NCBI GenBank assembly: GCA_017560825.1
Contig: JAFZED010000001.1
Coordinates: 27,949-91,948 of the forward strand
DNA from: Bacteroidales bacterium
GTDB taxonomy: Bacteria; Bacteroidota; Bacteroidia; Bacteroidales; UBA932
Direction of reading: 5' to 3'
Length of the DNA: 64,000 bases
Part shown: positions 37,655 through 46,427 of the stretch, one piece after another
How positions within the stretch are numbered: position 1 is the stretch's first letter
Layout: the number at the start of each line of letters is the position of its first letter
Notes under the pieces: generated by a model
Databases searched by the model: none
What the model was told of the DNA's origin: nothing
Seen by the model: the letters and a program-made list of their open reading frames with translations, nothing else
Program-made: the position numbers and the translations under genes

Positions 37655-40600
37655 TTACAGATTCACAGTCAGGCGGAGGGACCAGGTTCGCGGACGTGGC
37701 CAGATGGTGTTGTCGATACCTGTTTCGGAGATCACTTCGGGGTCCATTCCGCTGTAGCCTGTGAGGATGAATACGTTCTGTACTCCCAGGGCCAGGCGGA
37801 TGTCGGTTCCCAAGCGGCCGACATCACGGAAGGAGTAGCCGATGTTGATGTCGTCAAGCCTGAAGAAGGATGTATTTTCCAGGAAATAGTCTGAGTACCA
37901 CTGCCTTGCGCTGTTCGGAGCAGTAAAGCCTGTCTTCTTCACAAGCTTCGCCTGGTTTGGCAGAGCTCCGGAATTAAGGTCCAGGCTGGCAGTGGAGTTA
38001 GCCGAAGCAAAGTCATTGAAGACCCAGGTACCTGCAGCTCCGTGACCGTTGATTCCGAAGTCCCAGTCCTTGTAGGTCAGCTTCATATTCAGACCGTAGA
38101 AGAATTTCGGTGACACGCTCCTTCCTGTCATATACCTGTCAGCTTCGCTTATTTCGCCGTCCCCGTTGCGGTCCACGAATTCATTCTGGAGAGGATTGCC
38201 GGATGAGTCATATTTCTGCTGATAAAGGTAGTAGGTATATGGGGCATAGCCCACCATCTGGCGGCAGAGGTAGCCTCCTGTGCCCTTCGAGATGTTGCCC
38301 GCCTCAATGTAGTAGTTATTGTCTTCAGTCGGATTGAGCTTGGTGAACTCAGTGCTCTGGAAGGTTCCGTTGAAGCCTATCTGAAGACTGAAGTCTGGCT
38401 TCTGCACCGGCACTCCGCTTATGGCGATTTCAACGCCGGAGTTGATGATAGAACCTATGTTTGTCATAAGCTTGTTGCCGAAGCCCGAGCCCATAGGGAC
38501 CTGCACCGAGTTCAGAAGATCCTTTGTTTCAGCCATATACACATCCACGCTTCCACTGAGTCTTTCATTGAAGAAGCCATAGTCCACTCCGACGTTATAT
38601 GTCAGCGTCGTCTCCCACTTTATGGTCGGGTCGTAGGCCTGAGGCGTCATCGGATGGACGAAGCTGCCGCCTCCCATATTGTACATATATGAAGGATTGT
38701 TGGATATATTGTATCGTGCCAGGTGGACATAGTCACCTATGCCGTCCTGCTGGCCGGTCAGGCCGGCCGAGAGTCTGAGCTTCAAGGTGGAAACTGACTT
38801 TATATCCTTCATAAACGGCTCCTGGGCTATGTTCCAGGCGAAGGCTCCGGACGGGAAGAAGCCCCATCTGTGCTGCTTGGCAAACTTGCTGGATCCGTCG
38901 CCGCGAGCCGTGAATGTGAACACATATCTCGAATCTATCGAGTAGTTTGCACGGCCGTAGAATGAGACGAGGTAGTTCTCGTTACGATAGATCAGGTATC
39001 TGGAGTCGACTGTCTCTCCCGGGCCAAGATGCACCTTGTCAGTGACATTGTAGTAGGTGATGTTTCTGTTCGCCCAGAAGTTGTTCTGCCACGAATAGCC
39101 TGCGATGAGGTCAAGTTTGTGTATGCCCCAGGTCTGGTTGTAGCCGGCATAGGCCTCGAAGAGCTGGCTGCGGCTGAGGTTATATCCCTTGACATATGTT
39201 CCTATGCCTATATTGTCCGTGTCGGCATAGGCCTGGAAGGATCCGGGACGCTCGCCATTGTGAGAGTCGGTCCTTGTGACATCGAGACCTGCGCTGACGT
39301 TGAAGCTGAGGGCTTCGAGGCCGTGTACCTTATAGTTCAGGGCCGCTCTGCCGATGAATCTTTCGGAAGTCGCGTGACTTATGTTGTCATATATCATCGA
39401 AAGAGGGCTCGGACCCGCAAGGGTGTTGGGCGTGAACTCCTTTCCCCTGCCGTTGCCATAGTTCCAGTAGCCGTTGGTGGTCGTGTAGTCTATGGTTCCG
39501 TCGGCATTTCTCCAGTAAGGATCCTGAGTCGGATTATAGAATGCGGCCTTGCCTACAGTACCTCCGTCAGAATAGTCTGAGTAGGAGACGACTCCCTTGA
39601 AGCTGAGGTCGAGGGAGAGATGTTTGTCGAGGAAGTCAGGAGACAGGTTGACATCCATCGTTCCTCTGTCGTATCTTGATTCCTTGAGGGTTCCCTCCTG
39701 GCCGTTATAGGAGACCGATGCTCTGTAAGGCATTCTGGTGCGGTAGTTTCCGTACAGGCTCACATTGTGTTCTGTCGCAAAGGCTGTACGGAAGACAAGA
39801 TCCTGCCAGTCTGTGTCTGACAAGCCCATAAGGTCCGCCACCTTGTCACCTGTCTGGGTTCCGGTCGGATAGACCCTGGAATAGAAATTCCTGAGCTCTG
39901 CGGAAGTCATCACAGGCACCCTTGCGGAAGGGGTCTGGACACTTACAGAACCCACATAGCTGACCTGAGGCCTGCTTCCTGTTCCCTTTTTGGTCGTGAT
40001 GAGGATGACTCCGTTGGAGGCTCTTGAACCGTAGATTGCTGCAGCCGAGGCATCCTTCAGGACAGAGAATGACTCTATGTCATTCGGGTTCAGGAGGTCC
40101 AGAGGATTAGACATTGCACCACCAGCTCCTTGAGCTATCGGCACTCCGTCTATCACTATGAGGGGATCATTGGAGGCATTCAGAGATGACGAACCCCTGA
40201 TCCTTATTCGCGAGCCGGAGCCGGGACCTCCGTCTCCCGGAGTCACCAGCAGTCCTGCCACCTTTCCTTTAAGCATATCCTGCGGGTTCACCACCGCTCC
40301 CCTGTTGAAGTCTTCAGCCTTGATTGCCGAAACAGAGCCTGTCATATCATCCTTCTTTACCGTTCCGTAGCCTATGACCACGACTTCGTTCAGGTACTGC
40401 GTGTCCTCCTTCAAAGTCACTGTAGAAGGGACTGCAGCCGCCTCAAAGACCTGGGAGATGTAGCCCACACAACTTATTTCCACCAGCGCAGACGGTCCTG
40501 TCACGGTCAGCGAAAAGCTTCCGTCCGGACCTGTAGAAGTTCCGTTGGATGTCCCCTGCTCCACTACAGCAGCGCCTATCACCGGCCCTGTCTGATCCAC

Positions 40601-40699
40601 CACTGTTCCCGACACACCATAGCCGCCCTGGGCTGAAAGGACAAAACAGCCCAGAACGGACACCAGCAACGATGTGAATGTTTTTCTAATCCTATCCAT
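37655..40699 (-). CDS. SusC-like TonB-dependent transporter (second pair)
   Basis: A 1014-residue protein from ATG 40699, where a proper signal peptide begins (MDRIRKTFTSLLVSVLG); the open frame upstream adds 17 non-signal residues. A CarboxypepD_reg-like domain (GTVVDQTGPVIGAAVVEQG), TonB-box-like VVVIGYGTVKK, plug and barrel follow, ending SLRLTVNL. The plug region is closely similar to SusC1 (shared LKDASAAAIYGSRASNGV and NPNDIESFSV), implying tandem duplication. It imports malto-oligosaccharides or a related alpha-glucan. A 254-base gap with two strong hairpins precedes it, and no clear promoter box was found there. Confidence 0.94.
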   Translation of the reverse strand: MDRIRKTFTSLLVSVLGCFVLSAQGGYGVSGTVVDQTGPVIGAAVVEQGTSNGTSTGPDGSFSLTVTGPSALVEISCVGYISQVFEAAAVPSTVTLKEDTQYLNEVVVIGYGTVKKDDMTGSVSAIKAEDFNRGAVVNPQDMLKGKVAGLLVTPGDGGPGSGSRIRIRGSSSLNASNDPLIVIDGVPIAQGAGGAMSNPLDLLNPNDIESFSVLKDASAAAIYGSRASNGVILITTKKGTGSRPQVSYVGSVSVQTPSARVPVMTSAELRNFYSRVYPTGTQTGDKVADLMGLSDTDWQDLVFRTAFATEHNVSLYGNYRTRMPYRASVSYNGQEGTLKESRYDRGTMDVNLSPDFLDKHLSLDLSFKGVVSYSDYSDGGTVGKAAFYNPTQDPYWRNADGTIDYTTTNGYWNYGNGRGKEFTPNTLAGPSPLSMIYDNISHATSERFIGRAALNYKVHGLEALSFNVSAGLDVTRTDSHNGERPGSFQAYADTDNIGIGTYVKGYNLSRSQLFEAYAGYNQTWGIHKLDLIAGYSWQNNFWANRNITYYNVTDKVHLGPGETVDSRYLIYRNENYLVSFYGRANYSIDSRYVFTFTARGDGSSKFAKQHRWGFFPSGAFAWNIAQEPFMKDIKSVSTLKLRLSAGLTGQQDGIGDYVHLARYNISNNPSYMYNMGGGSFVHPMTPQAYDPTIKWETTLTYNVGVDYGFFNERLSGSVDVYMAETKDLLNSVQVPMGSGFGNKLMTNIGSIINSGVEIAISGVPVQKPDFSLQIGFNGTFQSTEFTKLNPTEDNNYYIEAGNISKGTGGYLCRQMVGYAPYTYYLYQQKYDSSGNPLQNEFVDRNGDGEISEADRYMTGRSVSPKFFYGLNMKLTYKDWDFGINGHGAAGTWVFNDFASANSTASLDLNSGALPNQAKLVKKTGFTAPNSARQWYSDYFLENTSFFRLDDINIGYSFRDVGRLGTDIRLALGVQNVFILTGYSGMDPEVISETGIDNTIWPRPRTWSLRLTVNL

Positions 40700-40818
40700 A
40701 AAGACATATTTATAATTATTCCAAATTACCCATATGCCTCCCACACACAATCCTCAGACCAAAGCCGCCGGCAGCAGCGAATAAAAACGACTCAGGCACC
40801 AGGCAAAAATCTTTGCTG

Positions 40819-40861
40819 TGCTGCACCTAGGTGTCATTTCTCGTCACACCTAGGTGCAGCA
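40819..40861. repeat. Palindromic hairpin A (CACCTAGGTG arms)
   Basis: Sixteen-base perfect arms with an 11-base loop; each arm contains the self-complementary CACCTAGGTG. It lies between the surface amylase and SusC2. It is related in sequence and layout to hairpin B at 40894. No T-run sits directly after it, though TTTTT occurs 12 bases later on the minus strand. Confidence 0.65.
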
Positions 40862-40893
40862 ATGTGCCCTAGACACGCTTCAGAGCAATACAA

Positions 40894-40932
40894 TTGCACC
40901 CGGGTGTCTTTTTCTCTGACACCCGGGTGCAA
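40894..40932. repeat. Palindromic hairpin B (CACCCGGGTG arms)
   Basis: Fifteen-base perfect arms with a nine-base T-rich loop; each arm contains the self-complementary CACCCGGGTG. It lies 22 bases after the amylase stop on the minus strand. With hairpin A it gives four copies of CACCYRGGTG in 110 bases. Confidence 0.65.
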
Positions 40933-40953
40933 ATTAAAGCAATTGTATGTTGT

Positions 40954-43803
40954 TTACTGGAAGTCGGTCGCGAGTCTGAACTCACCCTGACTGAGGGTTA
41001 TCGTGCCGCTGATCACGCCGCCCTCGAAGTAGTCATACCAGGTAGACTCTGCAGGGAATGTGTAAGTTGCCGAGGATTTGCCGAAGTTTCCTACCACTCT
41101 GAATGTCTTGCCGTCAACTGTACACTTGATGGTCTTGAGGGTTCCTGATGGAGTCCACTCGAACTTCGCGTCTGAGTCGAAGAAGCGTGGGTTCTCACGA
41201 CGGAACTCAAGAAGACGGGCATAGGTGTCGTAGAGAGTCTTGCGGGCAGGATCCGCCATATACTCTTCTGTCACAACCGGCTTCTCGCCTGTACGTCCGT
41301 TGTGCTCGATGCTGTAGTCGTAACCGATCTCACCGAACTGCCAGATCATCTTAGGACCAGGAACAGTAAGGAAGAAGGCTGCCGAAGCACCTGCACGACG
41401 CATTGCCACTGCAAGGGCATCCTCCTGCTCACCAGGAGCGACTGAAGGGTCTTCAGGACGCTTGCCCGGTGTCATCATATAAATGGTCTCATTGGACTCG
41501 CAGAAATAAATGTCATAGGTTCCTGCAGCAGGAGCCTTCATATCCTGGCCGTTAGAGGTCAGTCGGTACTCCTTGTCAAGAGGAAGGACATAGCCCTTGC
41601 TTGAAGCTCCGTAATTGTTGCCCCAAGCACCTGCAAACCTCAATTTGAATTCATCAGATGCTCCGAATGTAACATTCTTTGCAACATAGAAAGAGCCGTC
41701 CTGAGTCATAGCGATGTCTGTTGACCAGTCTGTAATGGTTCCACAGATGCCCCAGGTTCCTTCAGATGAACCAGTCGCGCCATAGCAGAGGCGTTCCTCG
41801 TCGTGGCTTTCCATATATCCCACATAACCTCCGAAAGGCTTGGTAGAATACATATTGCTGAAGTTGCCGGATCCGCCTGTAACAGCCGAACGGTACTCGT
41901 GGTTGACATTTCTCCAGAGCTGCATTCCGTGGTTTGCAAGAACTTCCTCTTCATCCCAGTCAGAAAGGTGCTCGAAGATCACCACAGCATTGTCGTTCAC
42001 AGACCAGATGTGGTCCGCATATCCCTTAAGGATGTCTACGCGTGACTGATCGTAACGGCCCCAAGCTGTCACGTCAGGATCAGTCTGCTTCTGGGTGAAG
42101 CCCTTTGTCAGGTCGAAACGGAAACCGTCCACATCGTACTCTGTAAGGAGATACTCAAGGCTTCTCTTGACGTGCTCCTTCACCATCGCATTTTCGTGGT
42201 TCATATCGTGGAATACGTTGTACGGATGAGTCGGGAGCACATTGAAGAACGGGTTGTTCTCTGCTGTAGCACTTCCATTCCACCACATCTTGGCCCACGG
42301 ATGAGATCCTGTAGCGTGGTTATACACCACGTCAATGATGACAGCAAGTCCTCTTGAATGACATTCGTCAATGAAAGCCTTGTACTCCTCGCGTGTTCCA
42401 TAGGCCTTGTCAAGAGCAAACCAGTGGTTAGGGTTATATCCCCAGCTGAGGTTGCCGTCAAATTCCTGTACAGGCATAAGCTGCACGGCATTGACACCCA
42501 GTTCTGAGATATAGTCAAGCTGCTCCATAGCACCCGCAATGTCCATTGACTTAGTAAAGTCACGGAAAAGCAGCTCATAGATCACAAGGTCATTCCTGTC
42601 CTCGATCCTGAAGTCCTTGTGCTGCCAGTCGTAGGCCGGTCTGTTGATCTGGAATGCAGAAACAAGTCCCTTGGCACCTTCCGGAAAGGCAGGGACACCG
42701 TCAATGTATTGATCATTCCATTCGTCATATACGATTTCTGTATATGGGTCGCTGACGCGGATGTCAGACGAAGGAGGATTGCCAAGGCGGTACTGGAACC
42801 GGTACTCCTTATCAGCATCGAAACCATCCAAAGTAAGCCACCAGCAGCCTGAGCCATTGTCCCTCTTCATTGCGCCTTCTGCTACACGCTCCCAGTTGTT
42901 CCAATCTCCTACAATATAACAATAAGCATATCTCTGATTGCTCTTGTCCTTATCATAAAGCACAAATGTGACCGAACCGTCATCGTTGTAGTTGATTCCG
43001 TGTCTCACATTCTGCGGAAGTGCCTCGTAAACTATTTCGTGGGCAGTAAACTCCTCATTCTGGAATCTATTATCCATTACCGAGCAGAACTGGTCTGCAT
43101 CGTGGCTCTTGACCGATCCGTCTGCTGTCCTTACAATGATGGCTATCTGATTGACAGGAGTTTCTCCACTTCCGAAATATTCACGGATTGATGGCTCAAG
43201 ACGGAGCTCCCAAGAGTTATCTGCAACCTTCTTGAAATGGACCTTCTCGTCCTCAACTCCCCAGTCAGTAGGCACAAAGTTCCATTCTCCTTCCACAACC
43301 ACTCCAAGGTGAGCATAGAGCTCACCGGAATAGTTATATAGAGGATTGCCTGAAACAGGGTTGAACTTGATTGTACAAGGCTGGTCTGCATCAGGGCACA
43401 TAGGGTCCACGTCAATTCCTGAAGCCGGATCCGGATAATGTTCACCCTTGTCTACTATCACCTCTGCATCTCCTGGAGCCTGTTTCACAGTGAGAGTCAC
43501 CGACTGGTCACCGGAAGTGAAGACAAGTGCCGCCTGGCGTTCTTTCGGTGTATTCTCAGTAACGGAAACTTCTATAGCCTCTGAACTTCTGCCATAAACT
43601 TTGGATACGGTAAGCCACGAAGCGCTGGCCTCAACTCTAAGGACCCAAAGGTCATCAGCTGTCACCATCACGGTCTGGGTACCGGCTTCTCCTGAAAATT
43701 CCAGAGTCTCCGGACTTACTGAGAACTGAAGCAAGTCCGCCGGTTTACAGCTTACAGCCAGAAGGGCTGCAAGAGTTGTAAATATATAAATAAGTCGTCT
43801 CAT
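40954..43803 (-). CDS. Multidomain surface alpha-amylase (GH13) with inserted SusE-type module, SusG-like role
   Basis: A 949-residue lipoprotein (AVSC, Cys19). Residues 22-110 form a BACON-like domain. Residues 140-260 form a beta domain (GELYAHLGVVVEGEWNFV) seen in other Bacteroidetes secreted proteins, and residues 271-375 a CBM48-like domain. The GH13 barrel begins near 405. Catalytic Asp564 (GFRFDLTKGF), Glu611 (VVIFEHLSDW) and Asp668 (ESHDEERL) are present. About 110 residues (681-790) are inserted between the Asp668 strand and the next one (FFLTVPGPKMIWQFGE). The insert matches the repeats of the neighbouring SusE-like protein (WGICG ... YVAKNV ... YMMTPGKRPED). Likely role: surface attack on starch, as SusG does. 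It follows the SusE-like gene by 66 bases. Confidence 0.93.
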   Translation of the reverse strand: MRRLIYIFTTLAALLAVSCKPADLLQFSVSPETLEFSGEAGTQTVMVTADDLWVLRVEASASWLTVSKVYGRSSEAIEVSVTENTPKERQAALVFTSGDQSVTLTVKQAPGDAEVIVDKGEHYPDPASGIDVDPMCPDADQPCTIKFNPVSGNPLYNYSGELYAHLGVVVEGEWNFVPTDWGVEDEKVHFKKVADNSWELRLEPSIREYFGSGETPVNQIAIIVRTADGSVKSHDADQFCSVMDNRFQNEEFTAHEIVYEALPQNVRHGINYNDDGSVTFVLYDKDKSNQRYAYCYIVGDWNNWERVAEGAMKRDNGSGCWWLTLDGFDADKEYRFQYRLGNPPSSDIRVSDPYTEIVYDEWNDQYIDGVPAFPEGAKGLVSAFQINRPAYDWQHKDFRIEDRNDLVIYELLFRDFTKSMDIAGAMEQLDYISELGVNAVQLMPVQEFDGNLSWGYNPNHWFALDKAYGTREEYKAFIDECHSRGLAVIIDVVYNHATGSHPWAKMWWNGSATAENNPFFNVLPTHPYNVFHDMNHENAMVKEHVKRSLEYLLTEYDVDGFRFDLTKGFTQKQTDPDVTAWGRYDQSRVDILKGYADHIWSVNDNAVVIFEHLSDWDEEEVLANHGMQLWRNVNHEYRSAVTGGSGNFSNMYSTKPFGGYVGYMESHDEERLCYGATGSSEGTWGICGTITDWSTDIAMTQDGSFYVAKNVTFGASDEFKLRFAGAWGNNYGASSKGYVLPLDKEYRLTSNGQDMKAPAAGTYDIYFCESNETIYMMTPGKRPEDPSVAPGEQEDALAVAMRRAGASAAFFLTVPGPKMIWQFGEIGYDYSIEHNGRTGEKPVVTEEYMADPARKTLYDTYARLLEFRRENPRFFDSDAKFEWTPSGTLKTIKCTVDGKTFRVVGNFGKSSATYTFPAESTWYDYFEGGVISGTITLSQGEFRLATDFQ

Positions 43804-43821
43804 AAATTGTTATTAAATTGG

Positions 43822-43853
43822 AAACCAGCGGTCCGGTCAGGGGCCGCTGGTTT
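43822..43853. promoter_or_regulatory. Intra-locus hairpin between the SusE-like gene and surface amylase
   Basis: AAACCAGCGG and CCGCTGGTTT form a 10-base perfect stem, extended by CC/GG. It lies 17 bases after the SusE-like stop and 19 before the amylase ATG. It may stabilise the upstream mRNA or partly terminate. Confidence 0.6.
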
Positions 43854-43869
43854 ATAGTCTGTGATATTA

Positions 43870-46398
43870 TTACATAACACCACCTGTTGTGTCAATTACA
43901 ACCTCAGTAAGAGTTGCGTCTGCATCCTGAGCGATGAATGAATCTTCGCCGAATGTGAAGTAGCAGCTTGTCTCTGTAAGGTTAGAGTAAGTGAACTCCT
44001 GAGTAATCTCGTCTCCGAACATATCTGTAGAGATGAGAGTAAGCTTACCTGAAGTAGCGTCAACTGCCTCAAACCTGTAACCGATCATATTGAAGATCTG
44101 ATATGGAGTTCCCTCTGGAGCACCCATAACAGCCGGATCATAAGCTACAACGCACTGGCCAGGAATTGCTACTCCGAAGTCAAGGACACCAGCCATATCA
44201 CCCATTCCCATTGCAGTCCAGTTGAATGTCCACTGCTTTGCATCAGGAGTAGGGAGCTCTGTTGCCTCTGATGTGAAAACAACCTTCACGTCAGAGTAGT
44301 TGCCACCATCCCAAGCGAATGTGATGACTGCAGTGTATGTACCTGCCTGATCTGCGATGAAATTATCTGTTCCTGAAACTGCAAGACCCTCAACTGTTGC
44401 ACCGCCTACTCCGATCCACTGTCCGTTGATACGAACCTTGAACTCGTCACCGGCAGCTACTGAAAGGCCCTCGAGCTTGAACTCATATGTACCTGCAAAA
44501 GTAGTCTCGTCTGTAACATTCTTGCTTACGAAAGCTGCTCTGTCGTTTGTCTCGAATGCAGGATCATCCCAACCGAGAACGCTTCCTGAGAAACCTACAA
44601 CAAATGACTCTGCAGAAGGGTCTGTGTAAACCTTCTGAGCCTCACCTGCATCTGCAGGAGTCTTGCCAGGAGTCATAACATAGAAGCAAGAGAGGTCATT
44701 TGCAAGATATACATCGAAGTTACCGCCTTCAGCAATTGATGAGTTCTGCTTTCCGCCTGTACCGTCGATAAGGTCGAGTCTTGCGTCGATTGAGATCTGG
44801 CCCTCATAAGTGAGCTCTACACCCCAAGCTTCACCCTTTCTGAACTTGAACTGGTCACCGGCTGCGAACGCAACATTCTTTGCCACACTGTAATCACCCT
44901 CAACATAGAGCACTACATTGTTACCCCAGTTGTTGCAAGCTGCAAGAGAACCGATAAGTCCCCACTCTGCAGCTACCGGAGCAGCTCCGCCACCTGGGTA
45001 TGAACCGTCGTTGATGAACCAAGCCTTAGCGTTAGCCTCGTCAAGATATACATCATATGTACCTGCTGCAACCACGATGTTTCCACCATCCTGAGCAAGA
45101 GCGATCTCAGCATTAGCCTCGAAAGCAGCACCCTCTGCATAACCAAAGTTTACAGTCCAGTCAGCGTCCTTACGGAACTTGAGCTCACCCTCGAGTGCAG
45201 CACCCTTGACTACGTAATAGTTACCCTCAGCAGTCATTGCAAGATCACCACCCCAGCCATTGAATGCACCGATGATGCCCCAGCCTTTCACTGGTTCTGG
45301 TTCTGGAGCAGGCTCTTCTGTCGAGCCTGTAGACTCCTCCTGGCCATACATCTTGGTGTCGAATGTACAAGTGATTGCACCGAGGTTGTTCATATCGAAG
45401 TAAACACGATACTGACCTGGCTCAACAGGAATGTTGTCTCCACCATTTGTCATAGCCTTGATGTCACCACCGAAGTTTACACCCCAGTCAGCATCCATAC
45501 GGAACTTCATCTCAGTAGCAGCAGGAACGTCGATGTCAGCGTAGAATCTCTGCTTGTTCACAGAGTACTCCATTACGATGTCATTGTCCCAGTCACCGTT
45601 AAGACCGATGATACCTACCTGGTCGAAGCTGAAGTTCTTTGTAAGGGTAAGTGCTGATTTGCTGAGTGTGAAGTGATAGTATCTCTTAGCAGTAAAGTTC
45701 TTGATGTCTGAACCGCCTGAAGTGACTACAGGGATTGAAGCAGGATCCTCATCAGCTGTACCTGTTCCACCGAACTCTGCATTCCAGTTTCCTTCCGGAG
45801 TGAGCTTGAATCCACCTGTCTTCTCATCACCTGCACCAAAGTCTACAATACCCATAAACTTGTCATCATCCTCGTCGAAGTTCCACAAGAAGAGTGACTT
45901 GTCGTGAGCCCATCCGCAATAGTTACCGATAACCCAAACCTTAGGATAGACCTTCTCAGCAGCTGTAGGGGTAACCTTTGCAGTTACAGGAGCAGCAGCA
46001 TATGAAGCACCTGCATTGAGTCTTGCGCTAAGGGTGAAAACAACCTCTCCAGCCTCACCTGAAGGAATGTTCAGATCGTTGAATGCCTTATTGTTGATGT
46101 TGTCATAAGACACATTCATAGAATTGCCGGAAACTCCGGTAAAGAGGTTAACACTCTTACCGTCCTTTGACATATCAAGAGAGTAGTACACCTGAGACTT
46201 TACTCCGAAATCGGCAGCATCCCAAGAGAAGGTAACATTCTCAGACTTGTTGTCTACAGTGACAACGATGTCCTCGACTGCGTGAAGAACAGGAGCAACG
46301 ACGTTCTCTGGGTTGAAAACCACCATCTCCTCCTGCTGGCAGGCAGCTGTCATACCGACAGCGGCAGCCAAGAGAGTCAAATATTTTGTAATCTTCAT
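43870..46398 (-). CDS. SusE/SusF-like multi-module starch-binding lipoprotein
   Basis: An 842-residue lipoprotein (TAAC, Cys20) followed by QQEEM, an acidic stretch fitting surface display. An N-terminal SusE-type Ig domain (about 30-140) is followed by tandem starch-binding modules near 150-245, 263-350, 372-465, 478-580 and 590-705. They share the pattern W-x-IG-x-x-x-x-W, YxVxK, FKxRxxxxWxVNFG. Module 4 ends YVMTPGKTPAD. A separate C-terminal domain (about 710-842) is unrecognised. A Pro/Glu linker (EEPAPEPEPVKG) splits the array. B. thetaiotaomicron SusE and SusF have 2-3 modules each, so this single protein is about as large as both combined. It follows SusD1 by 29 bases. Confidence 0.88.
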   Translation of the reverse strand: MKITKYLTLLAAAVGMTAACQQEEMVVFNPENVVAPVLHAVEDIVVTVDNKSENVTFSWDAADFGVKSQVYYSLDMSKDGKSVNLFTGVSGNSMNVSYDNINNKAFNDLNIPSGEAGEVVFTLSARLNAGASYAAAPVTAKVTPTAAEKVYPKVWVIGNYCGWAHDKSLFLWNFDEDDDKFMGIVDFGAGDEKTGGFKLTPEGNWNAEFGGTGTADEDPASIPVVTSGGSDIKNFTAKRYYHFTLSKSALTLTKNFSFDQVGIIGLNGDWDNDIVMEYSVNKQRFYADIDVPAATEMKFRMDADWGVNFGGDIKAMTNGGDNIPVEPGQYRVYFDMNNLGAITCTFDTKMYGQEESTGSTEEPAPEPEPVKGWGIIGAFNGWGGDLAMTAEGNYYVVKGAALEGELKFRKDADWTVNFGYAEGAAFEANAEIALAQDGGNIVVAAGTYDVYLDEANAKAWFINDGSYPGGGAAPVAAEWGLIGSLAACNNWGNNVVLYVEGDYSVAKNVAFAAGDQFKFRKGEAWGVELTYEGQISIDARLDLIDGTGGKQNSSIAEGGNFDVYLANDLSCFYVMTPGKTPADAGEAQKVYTDPSAESFVVGFSGSVLGWDDPAFETNDRAAFVSKNVTDETTFAGTYEFKLEGLSVAAGDEFKVRINGQWIGVGGATVEGLAVSGTDNFIADQAGTYTAVITFAWDGGNYSDVKVVFTSEATELPTPDAKQWTFNWTAMGMGDMAGVLDFGVAIPGQCVVAYDPAVMGAPEGTPYQIFNMIGYRFEAVDATSGKLTLISTDMFGDEITQEFTYSNLTETSCYFTFGEDSFIAQDADATLTEVVIDTTGGVM

Positions 46399-46427
46399 TA
46401 TCTTATATGTTTAATAGATCCGACACA

